Below, piece after piece: positions 26,453 to 34,761 of a stretch of 64,000 bases of DNA. How positions within the stretch are numbered: the first letter of the stretch is position 1; the number at the start of each line of letters is the position of its first letter. Under the pieces are notes generated by a model. The model was not told the origin of the DNA. It made no database searches and saw only the letters and a program-made list of their open reading frames with translations. A program made the position numbers and the translations under genes. Origin of the DNA: Pseudomonas wuhanensis (lineage in GTDB: Bacteria > Pseudomonadota > Gammaproteobacteria > Pseudomonadales > Pseudomonadaceae); assembly GCF_030687395.1 (NCBI RefSeq), contig NZ_CP117430.1, forward strand, positions 4,898,001-4,962,000, written 5' to 3'.

Positions 26453-26506
26453 GCCCAGACTCCTACACCAACGCTAAGTGTGTTGCGACGCACATTCTTC
26501 ACTAAA

Positions 26507-26521
26507 CGGCACGGCGCTTGC
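26507..26521 (+). promoter_or_regulatory. Possible sigma-54 promoter of flgA
   Basis: CGGCACG-GCGC-TTGC followed by TTTTT, one mismatch to the -24/-12 consensus. Its predicted start (about 26533) is at the flgA ATG, so the mRNA would be leaderless or the true flgA start lies downstream. Confidence 0.5.
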
Positions 26522-26533
26522 TTTTTAACTCTT

Positions 26534-27295
26534 ATGAACACAGAACCGACATTTTTCCGACACCTGACATCAACCTCTCGCAGATTACTCTGTGCGATGT
26601 CGGCCGTTTGCCTGTTCAACGCTGGCAGCCCTGCCCTTGCTGACGCGGTTACCTTGCCTGACATGCTTATCGGCGTCACTCAGGGCTTTCTTGAATTCAC
26701 CGTAGAAGACTATCTGGCCACCAGTCAAACGCAAGGACGCTACGAAATCGAGGTCAACCAGCTCGATCAGCGCCTGCGCATGCCTATGTGCGACAAGGAA
26801 TTGACAGCCACCCTCGAGAGCCCCGCGAGGCCTTTGGGCCGGGTCACGGTCAAGGTTCGCTGCGACGGCGCCTCCCCCTGGACAGTCTTCGTACCCGCCC
26901 AGGTACGGCTGTTTCGCGACATCGTGACCACCACCCGCCCCCTCAAACGCACAGGGATTATCGAGCCTCAGGACGTGACCCTGCGCGAGCGCGATATCAG
27001 CCTGATAAATCAGGGTTTTCTGACCTCCGTCGATCAGGCGATCGGGCAAAAACTTACCCGACCAATGGTCGCCGATCAGGTCATTACCCTGGTGCACCTC
27101 GAACAGGCGGAAGTCATTCGCAAGGGTGATCAGGTGGTGATTACCGCCCGCAGTGGTACGCTCAGTGTACGTATGCCGGGTGAAGCGCTGTCCAACGGCG
27201 GCATGAGCGAACAGATTCGGGTGAAAAACCTTAACTCCCAGCGGGTCATCAAGGCGCAAGTCACCGCGCCGGGCCAGGTGGAAGTTTCTATGTGA
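26534..27295 (+). CDS. flgA: Flagellar P-ring assembly protein FlgA
   Basis: Periplasmic chaperone for P-ring formation. The 253-residue product has a hydrophobic export signal ending near AGSPALADA (residue about 37) and the C-terminal SAF-like domain (VRLFRDIVTTTRPLKRTGII and DQVITLVHLEQAEVIRKGDQV). The ATG at 26534 is used by similarity; the ATG at 26597 is an alternative but would shorten the signal peptide. It is the first of the rightward genes flgA-flgM-flgN-flgZ. Confidence 0.93.
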   Translation: MNTEPTFFRHLTSTSRRLLCAMSAVCLFNAGSPALADAVTLPDMLIGVTQGFLEFTVEDYLATSQTQGRYEIEVNQLDQRLRMPMCDKELTATLESPARPLGRVTVKVRCDGASPWTVFVPAQVRLFRDIVTTTRPLKRTGIIEPQDVTLRERDISLINQGFLTSVDQAIGQKLTRPMVADQVITLVHLEQAEVIRKGDQVVITARSGTLSVRMPGEALSNGGMSEQIRVKNLNSQRVIKAQVTAPGQVEVSM

Positions 27296-27408
27296 GCGGC
27301 CATGCAGGGATCTCTGTTCGTGAAGATATGGCGCGCCACTCGCCTGTTCCCTAAACTGTGCCGCATGCAGGACGTGCTGGCGCATGCAAGCTCATTGATA
27401 AATGGGCC

Positions 27409-27435
27409 TAAAGTTTTCCGGGGGAGAGCCGAAAA
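27409..27435 (+). promoter_or_regulatory. Sigma-28 (FliA) promoter of flgM
   Basis: TAAAGTTT-N11-GCCGAAAA, close to the FliA consensus (TAAAGTTT-N11-GCCGATAA), with a predicted start about 30 bases before flgM. This fits FlgM being made from a FliA-dependent promoter in the flagellar feedback loop. Confidence 0.85.
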
Positions 27436-27471
27436 CATGGCAAGCGTCCAAATACCCAGAGGTTTTTTGTC

Positions 27472-27798
27472 ATGGTCATCGATTTCAATCGTTTAAACAG
27501 CTCCTCGTCACTTACGGGCAGTACACGTACCAGCGCAGCCAAGGAAACCGCCGAAGCCGGTCAATCCGCGCCGCTGAATACCCCGGCCGAACAGGCCAGT
27601 GCCACCCAAAGCGGGGAATCGGTACACCTCAGCAATGAGGCTCAACAGTTGCAAAAGGTCACTGACAAGCTGCGCGATCAGCCTGCCGTCGACAACGCCC
27701 GCGTGGCCGAGTTGAAAGCAGCGATTGCCGATGGCAGCTATAAAGTCGACAGCAACCGTGTAGCCAGCAAACTGCTCAACTTCGAAGCCCAGCGTTAG
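27472..27798 (+). CDS. flgM: Anti-sigma-28 factor FlgM
   Basis: Binds and inhibits FliA until the hook is complete, then is exported through it. The 108-residue protein has the family N-terminus (MVIDFNRLN) and the C-terminal FliA-binding helices ([20 protein letters not shown]). It is followed 48 bp later by flgN. Confidence 0.94.
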   Translation: MVIDFNRLNSSSSLTGSTRTSAAKETAEAGQSAPLNTPAEQASATQSGESVHLSNEAQQLQKVTDKLRDQPAVDNARVAELKAAIADGSYKVDSNRVASKLLNFEAQR

Positions 27799-27846
27799 GC
27801 CACGGCCCGCGCCAGGCTTTTGGACGCTTAAAACCCAAGGCCAGCC

Positions 27847-28314
27847 ATGCACGACACTAATTTACTGCAACTGATCATCGACGACTTTGCCCCGGCGCAA
27901 CACCTGCTGGAGCTGCTGCAAACCGAGTCCCTCGCGCTGCACGGTCGCGACATGCCACTGCTTGAAGAGATTCTGGCGCAGAAACAGGCATTGATCATTT
28001 TGCTCGAACAGCATGGCCGTAAGCGCAGTGAAATCCTCGCCAGCCTCAACCTGCCGACCAATCGCCAAGGCCTGGAGCAACTTGCCAGCCATTCGAGCAT
28101 TGGCAATCAGTTGCTGGCACAGAGCGACGTGCTGACCGACCTCCTGGCCCAGTGCCAGGCCGCCAACGTTAACAATGGCCAGTCGATTCTGGTGCAGCAG
28201 GCCGCCACGGCCAATCAGCTGAAAATCCTCACCGGCGGCGAGCCGCCAGCGCTCTACGATGCCCGCGGATCAACCTCCAAGCTCGCCAAGCCACGCCCGC
28301 TCAGTCAGGCTTGA
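27847..28314 (+). CDS. flgN: Flagellar export chaperone FlgN
   Basis: Cytoplasmic chaperone for the hook-filament junction proteins FlgK and FlgL. The 155-residue, mainly alpha-helical product starts MHDTNLLQLIIDDFAPAQHL and contains LEEILAQKQALIILLEQHGR. It is encoded after flgM, as is usual. Confidence 0.92.
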   Translation: MHDTNLLQLIIDDFAPAQHLLELLQTESLALHGRDMPLLEEILAQKQALIILLEQHGRKRSEILASLNLPTNRQGLEQLASHSSIGNQLLAQSDVLTDLLAQCQAANVNNGQSILVQQAATANQLKILTGGEPPALYDARGSTSKLAKPRPLSQA

Positions 28315-28402
28315 GCCTTTCAATGAGCACGCCCTATCAAGACGCGAAACATGCTGGCAGAATGCTAGCCAGTAGTCATATTTGCCTGGAGATTGATGCC
28401 CC

Positions 28403-29149
28403 GTGTTCAATGCCTTAAGCGCGGAAGATGCTCCGCAGCCACCCAAGGTGCTCACCACGCCCCTGGAAATCTCCGGCAATCTGCGTCAGCTGCAAGACAG
28501 CCATGACCCGCTGATCATCACGTTCCACGAGCGCAGCCAGCGCTTCCAGAGTTATCTGGTGGACATCGACCGTGACAGCAACATGATCGCCCTCGACGAA
28601 ATGATCCCGCGCGACGGCGAGCGCTTTCTGCTGGCCGGCGAACCGTTCAAGGTCGAAGGTTTCCACGACGGTGTACGCATCGCCTGGGAAAGCAATGGCC
28701 CGCTGACCATCGACGAATCCGGCGATGGCCGCTGCTACCGTGGCGCGCTGCCCGATGAGGTGGTTTACCACCAGCGCCGCAATGCTTTTCGCGCCGCGCT
28801 GAAGCTGGCACAACTGGTTAACGTCGAACTGGGGGGTGACAAACTCAAGTCGCCCGTCTGTGGCAAACTACTGGACATCTCCGCCACCGGCTGCAAGTTG
28901 CGCTTCGAGGGCGACATCACTGCCAGGCTGCAACTGGGCCAGGTCTACGACCGTTTTGTCGCCGCCCTGCCCTTCGGCAGCATGACGGCACCGGTCGAAC
29001 TGCGTTACCTGCACTTCGAAGAAAAGATCAACACCACCTTCGCCGGCGTGCGTTTTCATAACATGAGCGGCCTGGTGCAACGGCAGGTCGAGCGGTTCGT
29101 CTATCAACTTCAGCGCGAAGCGCGGCGCTTCGATAAAGACGATTTCTGA
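28403..29149 (+). CDS. flgZ: Flagellar brake protein FlgZ (YcgR family, PilZ domain)
   Basis: Cyclic di-GMP effector that slows flagellar motility in Pseudomonas. The 248-residue protein has an N-terminal YcgR domain and a C-terminal PilZ domain with the ligand motifs RRNAFR (about residue 134) and DISATG (about 157). It is encoded after flgN; a gap of 88 bp and a GTG/ATG choice leave the start slightly uncertain. Confidence 0.92.
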   Translation: MFNALSAEDAPQPPKVLTTPLEISGNLRQLQDSHDPLIITFHERSQRFQSYLVDIDRDSNMIALDEMIPRDGERFLLAGEPFKVEGFHDGVRIAWESNGPLTIDESGDGRCYRGALPDEVVYHQRRNAFRAALKLAQLVNVELGGDKLKSPVCGKLLDISATGCKLRFEGDITARLQLGQVYDRFVAALPFGSMTAPVELRYLHFEEKINTTFAGVRFHNMSGLVQRQVERFVYQLQREARRFDKDDF

Positions 29150-29162
29150 TAGACCCCGCCAA

Positions 29163-29203
29163 TAAAAAACGGGCAGTCCCTTGCGGTGACTGCCCGTTTT
29201 TTA
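29163..29203. terminator. Bidirectional terminator flgZ / MFS gene
   Basis: AAAAAACGGGCAGTC...GACTGCCCGTTTTTT, a near-perfect stem that serves both converging genes. Confidence 0.92.
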
Positions 29204-29211
29204 TGCCTTGA

Positions 29212-30594
29212 TCAAGGCCGCGCTTCGGTAAAGCTTTGCTCGCGAGCTGCATCAGGGTCTTCTGATTCCGAATCTGTTTCAGCTTCGGTTTCCGGCTCGG
29301 CATCCGGATTGAAATCAGCCTCCGGATTGACCGGATTCTGCATCTGATCCTGCACCACTTGCTCATCGACTCGCGGGTCAAGACAAGCGACCAGCGGTGA
29401 ACTCGACATGCTGTCCGGCATGGCCACGTGATGCAGCGGAGCATCGTCCACCTGATGCAGGTTGGTGACCGCTTTCGGGCGGATTCGCCACACCAGCACC
29501 AAGGCGAAGAAGCTGAAGAAGGCATAGAGCATCTGACTGCCGAACAGCTTCATCAGCACCCCGGCCACCAGCGGCCCGATACTCGCGCCGACACCGTAGG
29601 TCACCAACAGCATCGCCGTCAGCGACACCCGGCGATCACCCTCGACGTGGTCGTTGGAGAACGCCACCGCCAATGGGTACAGACAGAACTGCACCAACGA
29701 GCAGAGGAACCCGGCGATGAACAGCACCTCCAGTGGCACCTGCTGCATGATCGCCAGCGGTAACGCAGCCAGTGCCAGGCTAAACGCGAAACAGCGGATC
29801 AACAGCGCCCGGTCATAGCGGTCCGACAGCCAACCCAACGGCCATTGCACCACCAGGCCTGCAAAAATGCAGCTACCCATGAACAGACCGACCTGTTCGG
29901 TGGACAACCCTTGCTGCGAGGCATACAGCGGCGCCAGACCGTAGAACGAACCGACGATCAAACCCGACCCCAACACCGTACTCAGTGACTGCGGCACGCG
30001 CTTGATGAAGAACCGTGGCTCCATCGGCGCCGGGTGCAACGGCGCCGGGTGAATCCGCCGCGTCAGGGCCACTGGCACCAGACACAACGCGAAACACAGT
30101 GCGACCAGCATCAGCAGTTCCAAGCCCAGGCCAGGGTGCATGACCAGAATCAGCTGCCCCAACACCAACCCCAGGTACGAGGCGATCATGTAGCCGCTGA
30201 ACACCACGCCACGTTGCTTGGCTTCTGCCTGCTCATTGAGCCAGCTTTCGATCACCATGTACTGGCACATCATGCCCAGGCCAACGATCACCCGCAGGAA
30301 TAGCCACGCGGGCAGCCAGTCGACCAGGCCGTGGCCGAGCACCGCCGCGCCGACGATCCCGGCGCAGGCTGAATAGGCTCGAATATGCCCGACCCGGGCA
30401 ATCAGCCGGTGGCCGATCTTGCCGCCCAGCACCAGGCCGAAATAGTTGGCTGCCATCAACGCACCGACCCACAGGCTGTCGACGTTATCGGCCGCCAGGC
30501 GCAGGGCAAGGTAAGTACTCAACAGGCCCGAGCCGATCAACATCATCAGCGAGGCAAAATAAAGCCCCCGAAAAGATTTCAAGATTTGGCGCAT
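29212..30594 (-). CDS. MFS transporter (YcaD-like)
   Basis: Inner-membrane major facilitator of 460 residues with twelve predicted hydrophobic segments and a conserved loop after segment 2 (GLVLGGKIGHRLIARVGHIR). The substrate is unknown. The C-terminal 100 residues form a long acidic tail (ETEAETDSESEDPDAAREQ), unusual for the family and probably cytoplasmic. It is a single gene with terminators on both sides. Confidence 0.88.
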   Translation of the reverse strand: MRQILKSFRGLYFASLMMLIGSGLLSTYLALRLAADNVDSLWVGALMAANYFGLVLGGKIGHRLIARVGHIRAYSACAGIVGAAVLGHGLVDWLPAWLFLRVIVGLGMMCQYMVIESWLNEQAEAKQRGVVFSGYMIASYLGLVLGQLILVMHPGLGLELLMLVALCFALCLVPVALTRRIHPAPLHPAPMEPRFFIKRVPQSLSTVLGSGLIVGSFYGLAPLYASQQGLSTEQVGLFMGSCIFAGLVVQWPLGWLSDRYDRALLIRCFAFSLALAALPLAIMQQVPLEVLFIAGFLCSLVQFCLYPLAVAFSNDHVEGDRRVSLTAMLLVTYGVGASIGPLVAGVLMKLFGSQMLYAFFSFFALVLVWRIRPKAVTNLHQVDDAPLHHVAMPDSMSSSPLVACLDPRVDEQVVQDQMQNPVNPEADFNPDAEPETEAETDSESEDPDAAREQSFTEARP

Positions 30595-30625
30595 CGGCGT
30601 TCCGAGCGGCTCCTTGCAGTGAGTA

Positions 30626-30652
30626 TCGGGCTATCGACAAACGATAGCCCGA
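30626..30652 (-). terminator. Hairpin between the ligase and MFS genes
   Basis: TCGGGCTATCG-ACAAA-CGATAGCCCGA, an 11-bp perfect stem without a T-run, just after the stop codon of the glutamine-synthetase-like gene. Confidence 0.6.
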
Positions 30653-30665
30653 CGGCGACGGATCG

Positions 30666-32009
30666 TCAGGCCTGGGCTGCTAGAACACGCCGTTCCCAGG
30701 GAGTAATTTCATCAAAGAAGCTGGTCAACTCCATGGTCTTCGAAGCGATGTAGCCTTCGATGAATTCCTTGCCGAACAGTTCCTTCGCCAGCTGGCTACG
30801 TTTCAGACGTTCGAGAGCGGCATGCAAGGTACACGGCAACGAAAGATTGTCCGGCACAACGAACTCACCCTGGATCGGCTCGCTCGGCTCCAGTTTGTGC
30901 TCGATGCCATACAACCCCGAGGCCAGGCTCGCGGCAATCGCCAGATACGGATTGGCATCGGCCCCCGGCAAGCGGTTTTCGACCCGACGAGCGACCGGTG
31001 AACTGGCCGGAATGCGCAGCCCCGCCGCGCGATTGTCGTGGGACCAGCAAGCATTATTCGGCGATGCGAAAGGATGGCACAGGCGCTGATAGGAGTTCAC
31101 GTTCGGCGCAAACAGCGCGGTGAAATCCGCCAGGCCGGCCTGCTGACCACCGATAAAATGACGGAAGGTCTCGGTCGGCTCGCCGGCCTTGTCGCTGAAC
31201 ACGTTACGCCCGGAGCCGATCTCGACGATGCTCTGGTGAATATGCATCGAACTTCCAGGCGTGTGGGCCAACGGCTTGGCCATGCAGACCACGGTCAGGC
31301 CATGCTTGAGCGCCACTTCTTTGAGCAGATGCTTGAACAATAAGGTCTGGTCGGCCAACAGCAACGGATCACCGTGCAGCAGGTTGATCTCGAACTGGCT
31401 GACGCCCATCTCGTGCATGAAGGTATCGCGCGGCAAGCCCAGCGCCGCCATGCATTCGTAGACTTCATTGAAGAACGGCCGCAAGCCGTTGTTGGAACTG
31501 ATGCTGAACGCCGAATGGCCATCCTCGCGACGACCGTCCAGACCCAGTGGCGGCTGGAAGGGTTGCATCGGGTCAGGGTTGGGCGCGAAGACGAAGAACT
31601 CCAGCTCGGTCGCCACCACCGGCGCCAGACCGAGAGCGGCGTATCGAGCGATCACGGCCTTGAGTTGGCCGCGGGTCGACAATGGCGAGCTCTCGCCAGT
31701 CAGCTCGTGCGCATCGCAAATGGCCAGCGCCCGAGGCTGTGAGCTCCAGGGCAAGCGGTGGATCTGCGCGGGATCAGGCACCAGCGCCAGGTCGCCATCA
31801 TCGCTGCCATAAAAGCGCGCTGGCGGATAACCACCCATGATGCATTGCAGCAGCACTCCTCGCGCCATCTGCAAACGCCGCCCTTCAAGAAATCCTTCGG
31901 CGGTCATCACCTTGCCGCGTGGTACGCCGTTCAGGTCCGGCGTGACACATTCAATCTCATCAATGCCCGTCAATCGCTGCGCGAGTGAGCGATGGCCATC
32001 GGTTGTCAT
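30666..32009 (-). CDS. Glutamine synthetase family ligase (gamma-glutamylpolyamine synthetase-like)
   Basis: A 447-residue member of the glutamine synthetase superfamily. It keeps the ATP/metal motifs (VATELEFF, NRAAGLRIP, GADANPYLAIA) but has the shorter form typical of PuuA/SpuI enzymes, which join glutamate to putrescine or other amines for catabolism. The substrate cannot be fixed from sequence. It is a single gene, and no puu/spu pathway genes are adjacent. Confidence 0.85.
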   Translation of the reverse strand: MTTDGHRSLAQRLTGIDEIECVTPDLNGVPRGKVMTAEGFLEGRRLQMARGVLLQCIMGGYPPARFYGSDDGDLALVPDPAQIHRLPWSSQPRALAICDAHELTGESSPLSTRGQLKAVIARYAALGLAPVVATELEFFVFAPNPDPMQPFQPPLGLDGRREDGHSAFSISSNNGLRPFFNEVYECMAALGLPRDTFMHEMGVSQFEINLLHGDPLLLADQTLLFKHLLKEVALKHGLTVVCMAKPLAHTPGSSMHIHQSIVEIGSGRNVFSDKAGEPTETFRHFIGGQQAGLADFTALFAPNVNSYQRLCHPFASPNNACWSHDNRAAGLRIPASSPVARRVENRLPGADANPYLAIAASLASGLYGIEHKLEPSEPIQGEFVVPDNLSLPCTLHAALERLKRSQLAKELFGKEFIEGYIASKTMELTSFFDEITPWERRVLAAQA

Positions 32010-32106
32010 GACGCAATCCTTGTTGTTGTACGAGCCGCGAACGGCGACCCGTACAAAATAGGCTCCAGCTGTTCAGAATATCAAGCAGCGTCAAACAAAA
32101 AGATAT

Positions 32107-32799
32107 TCAGGGAAGGTAAAGGCTGAACACACCGCCGCCCAATGGGCCGCCATTGCTGATTTCGGTGCGGCCGCCCACGCCATTGCGCTGATGCAAGGCG
32201 GCAATCCGCCCGGCAAAGTACAGGCCCAGGCCGGTGCTGCCACTGCTGTGGTTGATGCCCTGTACATAATCGGCCTGACGCTCGATCATCTCGGGCGGGT
32301 AACCCTCGCCATCGTCATTGATGGTCAGCACCAGTTGCCCGGCCTCATCGCTGACGCTGATCAACAAGGCATGACGGGCATAACGAATGGCGTTGTTGAT
32401 GCTGTTGGCGAGCACCGAGGCAATCAGCTCCCGGTCGAAGAAACCCAGCGGGCTCAACGGGTCCACTTCGTACGTCGCGATGATGCCGCGGCTGGCGAAC
32501 ACTTCTTGATGAGCCGCCAGTTGCGCCTCAATGAAATCATCCAGCTCATGGTAGGCGGGCTGCAACGGCATCTGGTTGACGCCGAGTTTGTACAACCCCA
32601 GCAACTGCACCAGCATGCCATTGAGGTGGGCGAACTCGAAGTCGATCACGCCCTGCTCCGGGGTGTGCTGCTCGGGATCGGGCAAACGCGCCAGCCATTG
32701 ACTGTGCGCCTGCATCAGCATGGCCAGAGAGTTCTTCATGTCGTGCACGGTGGAGGCAATCACCGTGGAGAAGTCGAGTGACGGTTCGCTGTCGATCAT
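32107..32799 (-). CDS. Soluble sensor histidine kinase
   Basis: A 230-residue kinase with no membrane segment or sensor domain: a histidine region near the start (STVHDMKNSLAMLMQ, with the phospho-acceptor probably H18) and an ATPase domain with NSINNAIRYA, DDGEGYP and STGLGLYFA. The ATG at 32799 overlaps the stop of the upstream response regulator (ATGA), so the two are coupled. The open frame extends back into the partner gene in another frame and is ignored. Confidence 0.85.
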   Translation of the reverse strand: MIDSEPSLDFSTVIASTVHDMKNSLAMLMQAHSQWLARLPDPEQHTPEQGVIDFEFAHLNGMLVQLLGLYKLGVNQMPLQPAYHELDDFIEAQLAAHQEVFASRGIIATYEVDPLSPLGFFDRELIASVLANSINNAIRYARHALLISVSDEAGQLVLTINDDGEGYPPEMIERQADYVQGINHSSGSTGLGLYFAGRIAALHQRNGVGGRTEISNGGPLGGGVFSLYLP

Positions 32800-34400
32800 T
32801 CGCCGAACGCCTTGATTTTCAGTTTCTGGTAGCGCGGATAACGCGCGTCGGTATCGGGCATCAGGCCGACGGTTTTCAGGCAAGCGCGACACTCTTCCAG
32901 TTCGGCCGACGGCACGCTGGTGTCGGTGCCATGCAGCAACGATTGCGCCATGTTCAGGGCAATACTGATGTTCTTCGGCTGCAGCGCCAGGGCTTTGCGG
33001 AATACATCCCGGGCTTCCACCAGGTTGCCGGTCTTGTACACCCGTACGCCCTGACGGTTGAGGTCGGCGGCCGCGTTGCCGGAGTTGAGAATCGTCGGGT
33101 CGTCGGTCAGCTTGGCGATGCCTTTCATCACGGTGGGATCATCGCCGTAGATCTCCGCGCAGTTTTTCAGCATCGAAGCACCGGCACTCGCCTGCCCCAG
33201 CATTTGCAGCTGCTTGGCCACCAGCAGCGCCGCTTCGGCGCTCATGAACTGCTCCATGCCATCGAGGCGCATCATCGCCTGCTCGGTGAGCTTCTCGGCG
33301 GTTTCGGCATCGTTGAGCAGCAAGCTGGTGGCTTTCATCAGGCGCGCACGAATTTGCAGGCCTGGATCGGAAGGGTTCTCCTTCGCCACCGCACTCAGCG
33401 TTGTGTTGATTTCAAGGCGGGTCCGGGTGTCCAGCCCCTTCTCACTGCCTTTGCTGATCAAGGCATGGGCCAGGCCGAGGTTGCTTTCCGCATCCTTGAA
33501 ACGCGACTGCGCCCCTTGGGCCACGGCCTGGCGATAAGCTTTGGAGGCAGTATCGAAATCCTCGTTGGCCATCGCCAGCTTGCCCAACAACGCTTGCCGA
33601 CGCACCGCCAGCGGCGACAGGCGAATAGCCTCTTCCAGGACTCTCTGCGCCCCCTTGGTGTCCCCTTCGGCAACCAGCACATCGGCCATGCCGTCGTAGA
33701 GGGCCGGCATCATCGGGAAGACTTTCAAGGCTTTTTCGTAAATGCCCTTGGCCTGGCTGACCTGCCCACGCTTGAACAGCAATTGGCCCAATCCGGCAAA
33801 CGCCCAGGGCAAAGGCCGATCCGCAATGATGCTGTCGTAAAGACGCTCCAGCGCTTCGTTCTGGTTCAAGTCGCGCAACGCATCGGCGCGATAACGCAGG
33901 CACAGCGGCGAATATCGAATGTCCTGTTTGCACAGGGCGATGCAGGCATTGAGCACTTCAACCGGTTTGCCCCGGTCAAGCGCTTGCAGGATCGGCTTGA
34001 GCAAGGTCTTGCGCTGTTCCAGTCGCTCCAGGCGCTGAGCCAGGCCGGAGCGGTTGAACGGTTTGGTCAGGTAAGCGTCGGGCTCATGCTCCAGTGCGCT
34101 AAGCACCATGGCCTGGCTGGTTTCGGCGGTGACCATGACAAACACACTTTCATGGCTGATCAGCTTCTCGATCATCAGGTCTTCGAGCACCTGCTGACCG
34201 TTTTTCTTGCCATCACCCAGGTGGAAATCCTGCAGGATGAAGTCGTAGGACTTCTGCGAGCACATGCGCAGCGCCTGCTCACCGGTATCAGCGGTGTCGA
34301 CGTCCTTGACGCCCAGCTCCCGCAGCATGGACCTGACGGAACTGCGGAAATCCGAGAAATCATCGACGATCAAAAAGCTTTTTTGGTGATACGACAGCAT
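32796..34400 (-). CDS. Response regulator with TPR repeats
   Basis: A 534-residue protein: N-terminal receiver domain (about 1-130; LIVDDFSDFR, phospho-acceptor in ILQDFHLGDGKKNG, YLTKPF) and then about 400 residues of tetratricopeptide repeats (for example ALYDGMADVLVAEGDTKGAQ). It has no DNA-binding domain, so the output is probably protein-protein contact. It is translated together with the soluble kinase and diverges from the CheB-CheR hybrid gene at 34762. Confidence 0.87.
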   Translation of the reverse strand: MLSYHQKSFLIVDDFSDFRSSVRSMLRELGVKDVDTADTGEQALRMCSQKSYDFILQDFHLGDGKKNGQQVLEDLMIEKLISHESVFVMVTAETSQAMVLSALEHEPDAYLTKPFNRSGLAQRLERLEQRKTLLKPILQALDRGKPVEVLNACIALCKQDIRYSPLCLRYRADALRDLNQNEALERLYDSIIADRPLPWAFAGLGQLLFKRGQVSQAKGIYEKALKVFPMMPALYDGMADVLVAEGDTKGAQRVLEEAIRLSPLAVRRQALLGKLAMANEDFDTASKAYRQAVAQGAQSRFKDAESNLGLAHALISKGSEKGLDTRTRLEINTTLSAVAKENPSDPGLQIRARLMKATSLLLNDAETAEKLTEQAMMRLDGMEQFMSAEAALLVAKQLQMLGQASAGASMLKNCAEIYGDDPTVMKGIAKLTDDPTILNSGNAAADLNRQGVRVYKTGNLVEARDVFRKALALQPKNISIALNMAQSLLHGTDTSVPSAELEECRACLKTVGLMPDTDARYPRYQKLKIKAFGE

Positions 34401-34761
34401 CGAAGATTTCCAGGCAATTTAAGAAGAAAACCCAAAGACAACTGCACGGGCGGCGTTTTTGGCGCGCAGATGATAGCGAGAGGCCATAGGCTATCAAGTC
34501 ATTTCGCAGAAGCCCGTGATTGCCGGCCGCCAGCAACGAAAATCACAACGACCGTCAGGGTTATCGGCCACTAGTCGCGTTCCCTTGAAGCAGCGGGAGC
34601 GCAATCGCACTTTTTACTGCCAAAAGATCATACGGCTGCGCGTGGGCGCGCTAAATATTTGAAGGTACTATTGAAAAACGGGATTATCCTGATTCATTGA
34701 ACACGCTAATTATTGTCCGCTTGAACTCACTACGTTCTGAATCGCCGGTAAAGGCCAAGAA

